A stretch of 64,000 nt of DNA from Rhizobium sp. ACO-34A (GCA_002600635.1 CP021372.1:451001-515000), one strand, 5' to 3'. Positions 25,115-35,292 are shown, counted from the stretch's first letter. The notes: generated by a model from the letters alone, not told the origin. A program made the numbers and translations.

Positions 25115-26101
25115 CTATTTGGCGATGAAAGCCAGGATATCCTCGTTCAGAACATCCGCGTTGACCGTTAACATGCCATGCGAGTAACCGGGATAAGTCT
25201 TCAACACGCCATTCTTGAGCAGCTGGACCGCTTTCGAAGCCGACGCGGCGATCGGAACGACCTGGTCGTCCTCGCCGTGCAGCACCAGCGTCGGTACGGT
25301 GATGGCCTTCAGGTCCTCTGTCTGGTCGGTTTCCGAAAACGCCTTGATGCCGTCGTAATGTGCCTTGGCGCTTCCCATCATGCCCTGCCGCCACCAGTTC
25401 TGGATCACGCCTTCATGGACCGTCGAACCCTCGCGATTGAACCCATAGAACGGACCGGCGGGAACGTCTCGGAAGAATTGGGCGCGGTTTCCGGCCAGTG
25501 CCGACCGGAAGCTGTCAAAGACCTCGATCGGTGTGCCCTCGGGGTTGCTGTCGGTCTTCAGCATCAGCGGGGGAATGGCGGCGACCAGAACGGCCTTGGC
25601 CACACGGCCGGCCGGTTCGCCGTGCCGCGCCACATATCGCGCGACTTCGCCGCCGCCGGTGGAATGGCCAACGTGAACCGCGTTCCGCAGGTCCAGGGCC
25701 TGGGCTACGGTAAAAGCGTCGGCTGCGTAATGGTCGATGTCATGACCTTCGGCAACCTGCTCCGAACGGCCGTGCCCGCGCCGGTCATGTGCGATCACGC
25801 GAAATCCCTTCGACAGGAAGAAAAGCATCTGCGCGTCCCAGTCGTCGGACGAAAGAGGCCAGCCGTGGTGAAACATAATTGGCTGTGCATCCTTGGGACC
25901 CCAGTCCTTGTAGAAAATCCGTACACCGTCGTCAGTGGTTACAAAGCTCATGGTCAGCGCTCCTTCTGATAGCTTGATTGTGATAGATTCGCTGGCGCGC
26001 ACGATGCCCGGCGAAAATGTGAAACTTGCAGCAAGGGTGGCTGCCGAGACGAGAGCATCGCGGCGACTAAGCGGCAAGTTCGGACTTAAGATACGAGACA
26101 T
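25115..26101 (-). CDS. Alpha/beta hydrolase, non-heme chloroperoxidase type, with Tat signal
   Basis: The 328-residue protein starts with a twin-arginine signal (LSRRDALVSAATLAASF) ending near ASES, so it is probably exported folded. The body is the perhydrolase/chloroperoxidase type: FHHGWPLSSDDWD, HDRRGHGRS, the nucleophile GHSTGGGEVARYVARHG, an Asp in HGEDDQVVP and His in YPGYSHGM. Cytoplasmic homologues begin at MSFVTTDDGVRIFYKDWG, corresponding to the internal Met near 25950. The ATG at 26101 has AGGAGAACACATCA upstream. The physiological substrate is unknown. Confidence 0.87.
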   Translation of the reverse strand: MSRILSPNLPLSRRDALVSAATLAASFTFSPGIVRASESITIKLSEGALTMSFVTTDDGVRIFYKDWGPKDAQPIMFHHGWPLSSDDWDAQMLFFLSKGFRVIAHDRRGHGRSEQVAEGHDIDHYAADAFTVAQALDLRNAVHVGHSTGGGEVARYVARHGEPAGRVAKAVLVAAIPPLMLKTDSNPEGTPIEVFDSFRSALAGNRAQFFRDVPAGPFYGFNREGSTVHEGVIQNWWRQGMMGSAKAHYDGIKAFSETDQTEDLKAITVPTLVLHGEDDQVVPIAASASKAVQLLKNGVLKTYPGYSHGMLTVNADVLNEDILAFIAK

Positions 26102-26889
26102 TGATGTGTTCTCCTGGCTTGATCAAATGCGGGCGGCTTTGGCAGAACAACTCTTGCCTTATTCCTGTTGCTGCGTTGGTGAGAACGACCGGGACGTACG
26201 GCGAGAGAGACCGGTGTTCCTCCTGCGGGAATTCGGGTTTGCAGGCCTGCTGGAGGACCTGCTTCCAAGCGGCGTCGGCACATTTGATGGCAGTTCGAGA
26301 GGCGGCTCGATAGGCCACGTTCGTGCAAAGCTGTGTCGCTGAAAGCGGAACGCCAAACGGATTTGGCTCTCTCGTCAATTCAGCGGGGCCGCCAGGCAGA
26401 ATTCATCGTCGCAGATCAGATACGGGCGCGGCGCTCAATATCTGTGTATGTTCTCGGCTGGATCGAGCCAGATTTTCGTAGCTCAATCCACAATCTATAC
26501 GCGACAAAAGTAAGGCGAACGTATCCACGATATATGCTCGACGTCGCGTCGGGTGGTGCTCAGATCGTCAACTTATTCTTCTCCGTGAACGTTCTTCCAA
26601 GGTTGACCTGATACGAGATAGTGAGTTGCGGTGCGCGCGCTTGAACATCAATTATGTACGGGATTGCACGCAAAACTTGCATCCGCCACTGCGGAAAAGG
26701 GAACGGATTGTATAGGACTTTCGAGCCGTCGGCGGGTTATCCCGGCGGCTAGCGTTTACCCTCCGGCGCCTTGTTCGGCCTCGGGCAAACAATATGATAT
26801 CACCTCTCCGGCACACTCGGCCTGGGTCACTTGGCCGGAAGCAGTTTACAAACTCGGTATCGTGAACAACGGAAACGGAAAGAGAAGCA
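26102..26889. other. Intergenic region between divergent genes
   Basis: About 790 nt without a supportable gene. Short frames on both strands resemble nothing recognisable. It must hold the promoters of the leftward hydrolase (ribosome site AGGAGA at 26110) and the rightward TetR gene. No clear palindrome was found by eye. Confidence 0.4.
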
Positions 26890-27483
26890 ATGCCTCCGAG
26901 AACGCGAGCCAAAATGGTTGAAGAGACTCGTGCAAAGCTCTTGACTGCAGCTCGGGTGGCTTTCGCCAAATACGGTTATGCTGCCGCCTCGATGGACGAC
27001 ATGACTGCAGACGCTGGGCTGACCCGCGGTGCGCTTTACCACAACTTCGGCGACAAGCGTGGACTGTTCGCCGCAGTGGTGGACGAGATCGATAGCGCGA
27101 TGGCAGAAAGCGCAATGGAAGCCGGGAATGCGGCTGGAGGAGGATGGTCAGGACTGGTTGCCGAAGGGGCAGCCTATATCGAGATGGCGCTTCAACCTGA
27201 CGTGCAGCGCATTGTCTTGTTGGACGGCCCTTCCGTTCTCGGGGATCCATCTCAGTGGCCAAGCCAAGGGCGATGCCTCCAGGCGACAATATCGACGCTG
27301 CGGGATTTGGCGCATGACGGCCAAGTCAGGTCGGTCGATATCGAGGCCCTCGCACGCCTGCTCAACGGCGCTGCCCTCACCGGGGCCATTTGGGTCGCGG
27401 CCAGTTCGGATCCACACATCACGCTTCCAAAGGCTATCGCGGCATTCGAATGCCTTGCTTCTGGCTGCCTGACCAACCGGTAG
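26890..27483 (+). CDS. TetR-family transcriptional regulator
   Basis: The 197-residue protein has the TetR DNA-binding domain in its first 60 residues: ETRAKLLTAARVAFAKYGYAAASMDDMTADAGLTRGALYHNF, followed by DKRGLFAAVV. The C-terminal ligand domain ends with LLNGAALTGAIWVAAS. A pair of 15-bp palindromes at 27573-27613, directly downstream and before the Rid gene, is the likely operator. The gene would repress the Rid gene and perhaps itself. Confidence 0.9.
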   Translation: MPPRTRAKMVEETRAKLLTAARVAFAKYGYAAASMDDMTADAGLTRGALYHNFGDKRGLFAAVVDEIDSAMAESAMEAGNAAGGGWSGLVAEGAAYIEMALQPDVQRIVLLDGPSVLGDPSQWPSQGRCLQATISTLRDLAHDGQVRSVDIEALARLLNGAALTGAIWVAASSDPHITLPKAIAAFECLASGCLTNR

Positions 27484-27568
27484 AGCCAGTTCCAGGTTAA
27501 TGGGATCGATAAGCGTGTCACCGTGATGAGCTAATCCCTTCGCGCTGCCTCCGCAACTTTGGCGACCA

Positions 27569-27613
27569 TTGACATACGCGACGTATGCTACCATTTGACA
27601 TACGTCGCGTATG
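27569..27613. promoter_or_regulatory. Twin palindromic operator before the Rid gene
   Basis: Two 15-bp sites, CATACGCGACGTATG (27573-27587) and CATACGTCGCGTATG (27599-27613), are exact reverse complements of each other and each is an imperfect palindrome. Their centres are 26 nt apart, and each is preceded by TTGA. TTGACA at 27569 and 27595 overlaps them as a possible -35 box. This is how TetR repressors usually sit on a promoter, and a TetR gene ends 90 nt upstream. Confidence 0.7.
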
Positions 27614-27653
27614 TTGTCGCGGCTATCCAATTTCCAATCTAGAGGAACGAGCC

Positions 27654-28055
27654 ATGGCTAAGGCTGAAGTTTTCGTTACACCCGGGTACGGACCTAAACT
27701 GCGTGATCTCCTTCACTATTCACAAGCGCTGAAGATTGGTGATCGTGTTGAGATCTCCGGGCAAGGCGGCTGGAACGACGATTTGGAGATCCCTGATACA
27801 ATCGAGGCAGAGATCGAGCAGGCGTTTCAGAATGTCGAGCGCACGTTGGCTACAGCCGGCGCGAGCTGGAAGGACGTGGTTCACGTCAATTCCTATCACG
27901 TGGGCGGCTTTCCGCCGGTCGTGAACGAGATTATCAGCCGTCTCTATCGTGAGTATATGCCAGATCGACCACCAATCTGGACTCAGACTGGTGTCGAGGC
28001 GTTGGGACTTCCAACAATGCGTATCGAAATTCGCGTGACGGCAATCCTCGGCTGA
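27654..28055 (+). CDS. Rid-family (RidA/YjgF/UK114) protein
   Basis: The 133-residue protein starts after TCTAGAGGAACGAGCC. It shows the family layout with SQALKIGDRVEISGQGGW, QAFQNVERTLATAGASWKDVV and the C-terminal RPPIWTQTGVEALGLPTMRIEIRVTAI. The arginine of the catalytic site of RidA (in the xxxxR(I/V)E(I/V)xxxA context) is retained as MRIEIRVTA. Members deaminate reactive enamine/imine intermediates or degrade related compounds. It is probably controlled by the twin palindrome upstream. Confidence 0.88.
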   Translation: MAKAEVFVTPGYGPKLRDLLHYSQALKIGDRVEISGQGGWNDDLEIPDTIEAEIEQAFQNVERTLATAGASWKDVVHVNSYHVGGFPPVVNEIISRLYREYMPDRPPIWTQTGVEALGLPTMRIEIRVTAILG

Positions 28056-28318
28056 TATCTCGTCTCGGATGCGCCGGTCTTTTCTGGATCTGCTTCACGG
28101 TGGTAAGCGTATCTATCCAGGATGCCGCGATGGACGGTGGGAAAGCCTGCTGTCCGTCGCATAGCTTATCGCGCTTGATAGATCAAATACCTGAGAAGAG
28201 ATCCCGGATGCCGTTCGCCGCCGCTGGATTGCGCGTCAGCCTAAATACCGCCCCCTGTCTTGCCAAGCGCGCGACGAAGCCATCGATTTTTTTCTTCCCC
28301 AGCAGAAAGCGACTGAGT

Positions 28319-29200
28319 TCACCGCTGCAGATCAGCCACCGGCGCGCTGCCGAACATGCTCTTGTACTCGCGGCTGAACTGCGACGGGCTTTTATAACCC
28401 ACCTCATACGCCACGCGCGACACATTGGTGCTCCCGCCGGCAAGGAGCTTTCGCGCCTCCAGCAAACGGATATGGCGTTGAAACGCGAGTGGACTGAACC
28501 CGGTGACTTCCTTGAAATGTCTGTGAAAGCTCGTGACGCTCATGTGGGAAAAGGCCGCCAGCTCAGGAATATTGACAGGTTCGCTATGATGGGACGCGAG
28601 CCAATCGGCCGCCGCTTTGAGCTGCCGAAAACGGGCGTTTCTCTGGTTGACCTGTCGGAGCGTGTCGCCCATCGAGCTTTGAAGCAGGCGGTAATAAAGC
28701 TCGAACTCGTAATGTGGCGCCAATGCGCCGATATCGTCAGGCGCTTTCAGTAGCCAGACGAGGCGAGCAAATGCGTCACCGACGGGTCCGTCCACGCTGC
28801 CGGCGGCAACCGCGCATGTCCAGCGGCCTTCACGCCTGGGGATATCGAGCATGGCGCGCGTCAAGATATCGGCATCAAGACGAAGGCTGATGCCGACATA
28901 AGGGAAATGGGGCTTGGCGCCGGTCAATTGGTGGCTGTAGGGCAGTCCAAAGGACGATACCGCGCAAGCGCCTGTTACCAGTTCGAACCGATTGGCGCCC
29001 ATGATCAAGACTTTGGTTCCGCGCAACACCGCATAGAACATGGGTTCGAACACGGCTGGAGTGGGTGACGTGGCCCTTGTGCTTGTCCAAATCGTCAAGC
29101 GCGGAATGGAGGTGGGAACGCCGACAGTACCCGCGTGTGCAGAAACAAACGGAGCAACGGCGTTCAGCAGAAGTGTCGATGGCTTCGCGGGGTCGAACAT
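28319..29200 (-). CDS. AraC-family transcriptional regulator
   Basis: ATG 29200 (MFDPAKPS) is preferred to earlier in-frame starts and gives 293 residues. The N-terminal half is the AraC_N cupin-like type (PFVSAHAGTVGVPTSIPRLTIW), and the C-terminus has two HTH motifs: NIPELAAFSHMSVTSFHRHFKEVTG and VSRVAYEVGYKSPSQFSREY. It is divergent from an SDR gene 176 nt away, a very common pair in which the regulator activates the SDR. Confidence 0.9.
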   Translation of the reverse strand: MFDPAKPSTLLLNAVAPFVSAHAGTVGVPTSIPRLTIWTSTRATSPTPAVFEPMFYAVLRGTKVLIMGANRFELVTGACAVSSFGLPYSHQLTGAKPHFPYVGISLRLDADILTRAMLDIPRREGRWTCAVAAGSVDGPVGDAFARLVWLLKAPDDIGALAPHYEFELYYRLLQSSMGDTLRQVNQRNARFRQLKAAADWLASHHSEPVNIPELAAFSHMSVTSFHRHFKEVTGFSPLAFQRHIRLLEARKLLAGGSTNVSRVAYEVGYKSPSQFSREYKSMFGSAPVADLQR

Positions 29201-29376
29201 GAGTACAGCATGTAGTGATCTGGCAGGATCAGGCAAGTGTCTGGGACGATCGGGAAAGTTGTCTGTGTCGCAACGGCCTATCTTGAAGCTCAAAGAGGAG
29301 CCTGCAGGAGAAACCGGTACCGAGAAATGGGCCTCGAACCGGCACCAAGGCAACAGGACTGGAAAAGGATATGATC

Positions 29377-30117
29377 ATGCAGGAACTGGCTGGAAAGAAT
29401 GCGCTCGTGACCGGTGGGTCGCGCGGCATCGGCGAGGCGATTGCGATTGCGCTGTCCGAGAAGGGTGCAAACGTCGCGATAACGTACGAGCGATCCGTAG
29501 AGAGCGCGGAGCGACTTGTCCGGACTATCGAAGGGAATGGCGGCAAGGCAATCGCGATACAGGCCGACAGCGCGGATCCTTCGGCCATCCAACGGTCAGT
29601 GGACGAAACCGTCCGTGCGCTGGGCGGTCTCGACATTCTCGTTAACAATGCGGCGATCGCGCGATATAACACGATTGCGGATTTCACGGTCGAAGATATC
29701 GACGCACTGCTTGCCGTTAACGTACGCGGGCCGGTTCTGGCTGCAAAGGCCGCAATTCCCTACTTCAAGAAAGGTGGGCGCATCATTACCATCGGATCGG
29801 CGGGCGCAGATCGCATCGCAGGAATACCTGGCACGGTCTATTACATGACCAAAGGCGCGCTCCAGGCATTTAACCGCGGCCTTGCGCGCGAATTAGGCCC
29901 CCGAGACATAACGGTCAATCTCGTGCAGCCGGGATCGACAAACACGGACTCGAATCCGGAGACGGGCGAGTTTGCCGACTACCAGCGCAGTCTCAGCGCA
30001 CTCGGTCGCTTCAATCAGCCGCAGGATGTTGCGGCTGCAGTTGCTTTCCTGGCGACACCGGCCGCCCGGCAGATTACCGGCACCATCCTTACTGTGGACG
30101 GCGGCGCTCTCGCGTAG
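29377..30117 (+). CDS. SDR-family oxidoreductase (FabG-like)
   Basis: Start at ATG 29377 is favoured because AAGGA lies 8 nt before it; ATG 29371 has almost no spacing. The 246-residue enzyme has TGGSRGIGEAIA, NNAAIARY, the catalytic Ser in TIGSAG, YYMTKGAL (YxxxK) and the C-terminal TVDGGALA. It is a cytoplasmic NAD(P)-dependent oxidoreductase of unknown substrate, divergent from the AraC regulator. Confidence 0.87.
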   Translation: MQELAGKNALVTGGSRGIGEAIAIALSEKGANVAITYERSVESAERLVRTIEGNGGKAIAIQADSADPSAIQRSVDETVRALGGLDILVNNAAIARYNTIADFTVEDIDALLAVNVRGPVLAAKAAIPYFKKGGRIITIGSAGADRIAGIPGTVYYMTKGALQAFNRGLARELGPRDITVNLVQPGSTNTDSNPETGEFADYQRSLSALGRFNQPQDVAAAVAFLATPAARQITGTILTVDGGALA

Positions 30118-30340
30118 TCCTTGGTGACGGCTGTGGTTGCTCGACTGCAATCAGGCGACCATCGTTTCGCCCATAGCGGACCAGCCGTATAAGTCGCGTT
30201 CCTCTTTTCGCGACAGAGTTTTGCCGATGCAGCGACTATTCGAGCCAGCGCCGCAACGATACCAAACTCGGTGAGAAGCGGGTCGACCAAGCAAGGCTGT
30301 TGTCGGCCGTTCCAACACAAGAGACTGGGGATGCGCGTGC

Positions 30341-32100
30341 ATGGCTGAAGCGAGCTTGGGGCAAACGATTGGACCGGCGATTGTCCTGATGGGGGCGGCC
30401 GTGGTCGCGGTGCCCCTGTTTCGGCGGCTAGGCCTGGGCTCGGTTCTCGGGTATTTCGCGGCCGGTGTGCTGGTGGGGCCATCCGTGATCGGTTTTTTTA
30501 CTGACGCCCCGTCCATCCTGCATTTTTCCGAACTCGGCGTGGTGATGTTCCTGTTCGTCATCGGGCTGGAACTGCGACCGTACAAGCTATGGGCCATGCG
30601 CGGCCAGATCTTCGGGCTCGGCCTCGTGCAGGTTGCGGCGGCGACTGCTGTCCTGTCCTTGGCGGGCACGCTGATCTTCGGCCTGCCTGCTACGGTCGCC
30701 TTCGTCGCAGGCGCGGGCTTCGTGCTCTCCTCAACGGCCGTAATCATGTCGGTGCTGCAGGATCGCGGGGAGATTTCCAGCCCGGAGGGGCAGAAATCCG
30801 TGTCCATCCTTCTCTTCGAAGACCTGATGATCGTGCCGCTTCTGGCGATCGTCTCCTTCCTGTCACCACTGTCGCAGGGTCACTCGGGTGGCTGGACGTT
30901 CTGATGGCGCTCGGCGCGCTGCTCGTTCTTCTCGGGGTATCGAAATGGGGGCTGAACCCGTTTTTCGCCCTCCTGGCGCGGGCAAGGACCCGCGAGGTGA
31001 TGACGGCGGGTGCGCTGCTGGTGGTGCTGGGAGCGTCACTGCTGATGGCCGGCGCTGGGCTTTCCATGGCCATGGGCGCCTTCCTTGCAGGTGTGATGCT
31101 GTCGAGTTCCAGCTACAGGCACCAGATCGAAAGCGATATCGAGCCGTTTCGCGGCCTGCTGATGGGCCTGTTCTTCATGGCCGTCGGTATGTCGCTGGAC
31201 CTTGCCGTGGTGGCCGCCGAATGGGGGCTTCTGCTGGCCATGCTGGTCGCCTTCATCATAGCGAAGGGCGCAGCCGTGTATGCGGTTGCCCGCCTGTTCG
31301 GCGGTTCCAGCCACCAGGCCCTGCATCGTACCTCGATGTTCCTGCAGGGCGGTGAGTTCGCTTTCGTGCTCTATGCCGCCGCAACCGCCGGCGGCGTGAT
31401 CGATCCACGCGAAAATGCGCTGTTCACGACCGTCATCATTTTCTCCATGGCGCTGACGCCGCTGCTGATGATCGCCGCAGACCGTCTACTGCGCAGCGAG
31501 GCGTCGATGGAGGGTGTCGAGGCGGCGTGTGATCTCAGTGGAAGGGTGCTCATCATCGGCTTCGGCCGTTTCGGCCAGATTGCTTCGCAACTGCTTCTGT
31601 CGAAGGGCGTCAACCTTTCCGTCATCGACATGAACCCCGACCGTATCCGTGAAGCGGGATGCTTCGGTTTCAAGGTGTTTTTCGGCGACGGCACGCGTCT
31701 CGACACGCTGCACCATTCCGGCGCCGGTTCGGCCGAGGCCTTGCTGATCTGCATCGACGATCCGAAGGCCGCCCTGCAGATCGTGGAACTGGCACAACAT
31801 GAATTCCCGCAGGCCAAGATTCTGGTGCGCAGCTATGATCGCGGCCATGCCGTGGACCTGATCCGCGCCGGCGTCGACTACCAGATCCGCGAAACGGTCG
31901 AATCCGCCTACAGGATGGGGGTGGAAGGCCTGCGCGCCCTGGGTTATGCCGAGCTTGACGTGGCGGAGGCGGCAGAGGACGTTCGTCGGCGGGACCATGA
32001 GCGGCTGTCCGAACAGGTGCAGGGAGACGCCATGTCCGGCATGGATCACCTGCATCTCGGACCCGTTCCCGAGCCGCTGAGCGGTGTGGCAGCGAAGTAG
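30341..32100 (+). pseudogene. KefB/KefC-type monovalent cation:proton antiporter, frameshifted
   Basis: Two overlapping frames together give one antiporter. The first (30341-30904) has GYFAAGVLVGPSVIGFF, FSELGVVMFLFVIGLEL and STAVIMSVLQDRGE. The second begins to match at about GWLDVLMALGALL (30890) and continues with SSSYRHQIESDIEPFRGLL, FLQGGEFAFVLY, and a C-terminal TrkA-N/RCK domain starting GRVLIIGFGRFGQIASQLL. The change needs one missing base between about 30860 and 30900. It could be a real loss of function or a sequencing error. Full length would be about 585 residues. Confidence 0.8.
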
Positions 32101-32113
32101 CGGAAGCCGTACG

Positions 32114-33112
32114 ATGAAGACATCGAGGATTGCGATAGCAGGTTTCGGCGGCGTGGGGCGGGCAACGGCAAGCCTGCTTTTGTCACGGCGGGAGCGTTAT
32201 CGCGAAGTTTATGGCGCGGATATGCGGCTCGTGGCCGTCTGCGGATCCCGGTCCGGTGTAAAAAGCGCGGCCGGACTGGAAGAAGAGCAACTCTCCAAGC
32301 TCGAAGACGGGCTCTCGGGCCCGGCCTTCATCGAGGAGAGTGGGGCCGATATTCTGATCGAGGCAGGGCCGAGCGATTTCCGCACCGGGGGGCCGGGGCT
32401 TGCCTATCTTCGTTCGTCGCTCTCGGCCGGGCGTGACACGATCGTCATATCGAAGGGCGCGCTGGTTCATAGCGGGCGGGAACTGCGGGAACTTGCCCGA
32501 GGTTCCGGCGCCCTGTTGAAACTCAGCGGTGCCGCTTCCGCTGCCCTGCCGACGATCGATCTGGTCGAGCATAGTCTCAAAGGCTGCGAGGTGCTCGAAG
32601 TCGAGGGCATTCTGAATGCCACTACCAATTACCTGCTCGATGCCATGACGACACGTGGAATCGGCTTCGATGAGGCATTGCGGGAGGCACAGCTCGGCGG
32701 TTTCGCCGAGGCTGATCCACGCAATGACACGGAAGGCTGGGATACGGCTTGCAAGCTGCTGATCCTCGCCAATTTCGGGCTTGGAGCTGACCTTACGATG
32801 AACGATCTGACCGTCGAGGGGATCCAGTCCGTCTCCGCTGAACGGATCGAGACCTGGCGCGGGCAGGGGCTTGTTCCGAAACTCGTCGGCCGCATTTCGT
32901 GCGGGAATGGCGCAATCCGCGCCGAGGTCGGCATCAGGACATATCCACTTGCCGATCCCTTCGCCAACATTCGCGGCAAGGACAAGGCGATCCGCATTGT
33001 GACTGATGCGATGGGCGAGACGTTCGCGATCGGGTCCGGAAAAGAGCCGCTTGCGACGGCCGCCGCAGCGTTGAAGGATCTGGAACATATTCTGGCGGTA
33101 AGGATGGCCTGA
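32114..33112 (+). CDS. Homoserine dehydrogenase family protein (short form)
   Basis: The 332-residue protein has an N-terminal NAD(P) site IAGFGGVGRATASLLL, the substrate region GILNATTNYLLDAM, and the signature EADPRNDTEGWDTACKLLIL. There is no ACT regulatory domain, so it is the short, feedback-free type. It starts 14 nt after the antiporter stop. A normal threonine-pathway enzyme should also exist on the chromosome. Here a role in catabolism of a hydroxy amino acid is possible but unproven. Confidence 0.83.
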   Translation: MKTSRIAIAGFGGVGRATASLLLSRRERYREVYGADMRLVAVCGSRSGVKSAAGLEEEQLSKLEDGLSGPAFIEESGADILIEAGPSDFRTGGPGLAYLRSSLSAGRDTIVISKGALVHSGRELRELARGSGALLKLSGAASAALPTIDLVEHSLKGCEVLEVEGILNATTNYLLDAMTTRGIGFDEALREAQLGGFAEADPRNDTEGWDTACKLLILANFGLGADLTMNDLTVEGIQSVSAERIETWRGQGLVPKLVGRISCGNGAIRAEVGIRTYPLADPFANIRGKDKAIRIVTDAMGETFAIGSGKEPLATAAAALKDLEHILAVRMA

Positions 33113-33177
33113 AATCGGTCTATACAGCCATCGCGACCACTCAAGGCAAGAGGTCCCTCACGGGAAAGGAACAGCGC

Positions 33178-34134
33178 ATGAAAGCTGCAGTCTATGACAA
33201 CCCCGGTCCGCCGACAGTCTTGAGGTATGCTGATGTGCCCGATCCCGTCTGTGGGCCGCAGGACGTGCTGATTGCCGTCGAGGCGATTTCGATTGAGGGC
33301 GGCGACTTGATCAACCGGCGCTCGACACCGCAGCGATCCCCCTGGATCGTCGGTTATGCCGCTGCTGGCACGATTGTCGCGGTCGGCGAAAATGTCACGG
33401 ACCGGACGGTCGGCCAAAGGGTGACGGCCTTTGACATGCAGGGATCGCATGCCGAACTATGGTCCGTGCCCGCCTCTCGCACATGGTTGATCCCAAACGA
33501 CGTCGACATGGCGCAGGCCGCGGCGCTGCCGATCTCCTTCGGGACGGCCCGCCACTGTGTCATCACCAGGGGCAGGCTAAACGAAGGCGAGACAGTGCTG
33601 ATCCAGGCCGCCGCTGGTGGCGTTGGTCTGGCGGCCATTCAGCTGGCGCGTCAAGCGGGGGCGACGGTCATTGCGGTCGCCGGTGGTCGCGAACGACAAG
33701 CGCGTTTGACCGCACTTGGCGCCGCGCATGTCATCGATCGATTTGAGCAGGATGTCGTCGGGGAAGCCCGTCGCTTGACCGATGACAGGGGAGTTGATCT
33801 CGTGATCGACCCCGTTGGATCGACCTTGCAAGCCTCTCTTTCCGCGCTTGCCGTCGAGGGACGTCTCGTCTTCGTCGGAAACGCCGGCGGTGGTGGTCTC
33901 GACGTCGATCTCTGGTCGCCCATGCAGAACAATCAAACGCTTCACGGCGTTTTCATGGGGTCACTGTTCGAACGGCCTGCCGTGCATCGGACGGTTGACG
34001 AACTTCTGGAGGCCACTGCGAAAAGGCGGCTGGATGTGGTCATCGATCAGGTCTTTCCGCTTCGAGAGGCAGCAAAAGCTCATGAATATGCCGAAACGGC
34101 AAAGCCGTTAGGCCGCGTTGTGATGACACCCTGA
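33178..34134 (+). CDS. Zinc-independent MDR, NADPH:quinone oxidoreductase type
   Basis: The 318-residue protein starts after GGGAAAGGAACAGCGC. It has the MDR layout: GYAAAGTIVAVGENV in the GroES-like half, then IQAAAGGVGLAAIQLARQAGATVIAVAG and VDLVIDPVG in the Rossmann half. The zinc-binding cysteines of true alcohol dehydrogenases are absent. It probably reduces quinones or enones with NADPH. The LysR gene converges from the right. Confidence 0.88.
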   Translation: MKAAVYDNPGPPTVLRYADVPDPVCGPQDVLIAVEAISIEGGDLINRRSTPQRSPWIVGYAAAGTIVAVGENVTDRTVGQRVTAFDMQGSHAELWSVPASRTWLIPNDVDMAQAAALPISFGTARHCVITRGRLNEGETVLIQAAAGGVGLAAIQLARQAGATVIAVAGGRERQARLTALGAAHVIDRFEQDVVGEARRLTDDRGVDLVIDPVGSTLQASLSALAVEGRLVFVGNAGGGGLDVDLWSPMQNNQTLHGVFMGSLFERPAVHRTVDELLEATAKRRLDVVIDQVFPLREAAKAHEYAETAKPLGRVVMTP

Positions 34135-34246
34135 CGCGGAGGCGGCGGCAATTGACCGCTGACGGCCTTCCACTCAAAGCATCTCTTAGTCAGATGGCTG
34201 GCCATCGTATCGGCCCGAAACAATTCCGATCGGCCGCGTGATGCCG

Positions 34247-35140
34247 TTAGTCGGGTTTGTCGCTTCCCTGCCCGCGGCCATCGAAACACTCGATCAGCAT
34301 TTCGGTCAGAACGCGGACCTTTCTCGAAGGGTGCTGTCCCGGCGGCCGCACGACGAAGATCCCGGCCGGCGGCGGCGGATGATTTTTCATGACCGTCACC
34401 AATGCCCCGGAATCCAGATAGGCCCGGGTGAGGCCGTCGGGGAGCGCGGCGATACCCAATCCGGCCACGGCAGCGGCGACGAGAGCAGCCCCGTTGTCAG
34501 CCTTGAATCGGCCCTGCGGGCGAACGGTGACGATCTTTTCGCCATCCATCACCTGCCACGTTTCCATTCCCTGCATCAGCGCCTGATGCGTGACGAGCTC
34601 CTCCGGTGTTTCCGGGGAGCCATGGACTTTGATATAAGCCGGGCTCGCGACGTAGTTTCCGTATAGCGGACCAACGCGTCTCGCGATCAGGTTGGAATCC
34701 TGAAGTGTGCCGACCCGGATCGCGCAATCAAACCCTTCCGCAATCAGGTCCACGAAACGGTCGCTATAGCTGGTCTGGATCTGTAGTTGCGGATGGCGCA
34801 ATGCCATGTCCGCGAGAACAGATGCGAAGTGGGTGGGGCCGAAGGAAAGGGGTGCGGCAATTCTCAGTCGACCGGTCAGCTCCCCGGCGGGCAGGATCGT
34901 GTCTCTGGCGACATCGATCTCGGCGCTGACCCTGGCGGCATAATCCCGGAAAGTGGCGCCCGCTTCCGTCAGGGAAGCCCCACGTGTCGACCTTGCAAGC
35001 AACTGGACGCCAAGCTCGGCCTCAAGCCTTACGAGCCGTCGGCTCACCATCGACTTGGAGACGCCCAGCCGAAGCGCAGCAGATGTCACTCCGCCCGCAT
35101 CCGCAACCTCGACAAACGTCCGCAGATCTTCGATGTCCAT
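34247..35140 (-). CDS. LysR-family transcriptional regulator (copy 1)
   Basis: Starting at MDIEDLRTF (35140), 297 residues. HTH region: ITSAALRLGVSKSMVSRRLVRLEAELGVQLLARSTRG (read GGVTSAA...). The effector domain ends with the YP-PPAGIFVVRPPGQHPS-RKVRVLTEML block. It is a close paralogue of the genes at 37222 and 40236. It is divergent from the isochorismatase-type hydrolase 152 nt away, the likely target. Confidence 0.9.
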   Translation of the reverse strand: MDIEDLRTFVEVADAGGVTSAALRLGVSKSMVSRRLVRLEAELGVQLLARSTRGASLTEAGATFRDYAARVSAEIDVARDTILPAGELTGRLRIAAPLSFGPTHFASVLADMALRHPQLQIQTSYSDRFVDLIAEGFDCAIRVGTLQDSNLIARRVGPLYGNYVASPAYIKVHGSPETPEELVTHQALMQGMETWQVMDGEKIVTVRPQGRFKADNGAALVAAAVAGLGIAALPDGLTRAYLDSGALVTVMKNHPPPPAGIFVVRPPGQHPSRKVRVLTEMLIECFDGRGQGSDKPD

Positions 35141-35292
35141 GCTGCGTTCCTCGTTCCGCGACACTGTTCGGCACAAACGATGACTACCGCATCGAAATCG
35201 GGAATGACAAGGTTCTTTCGCAGACGGCGCCTCGGAGGGCGTTCGCCCCTCCAGCAGTGTGTCTCAATCAACCGCCAACATAGGATACAAGT

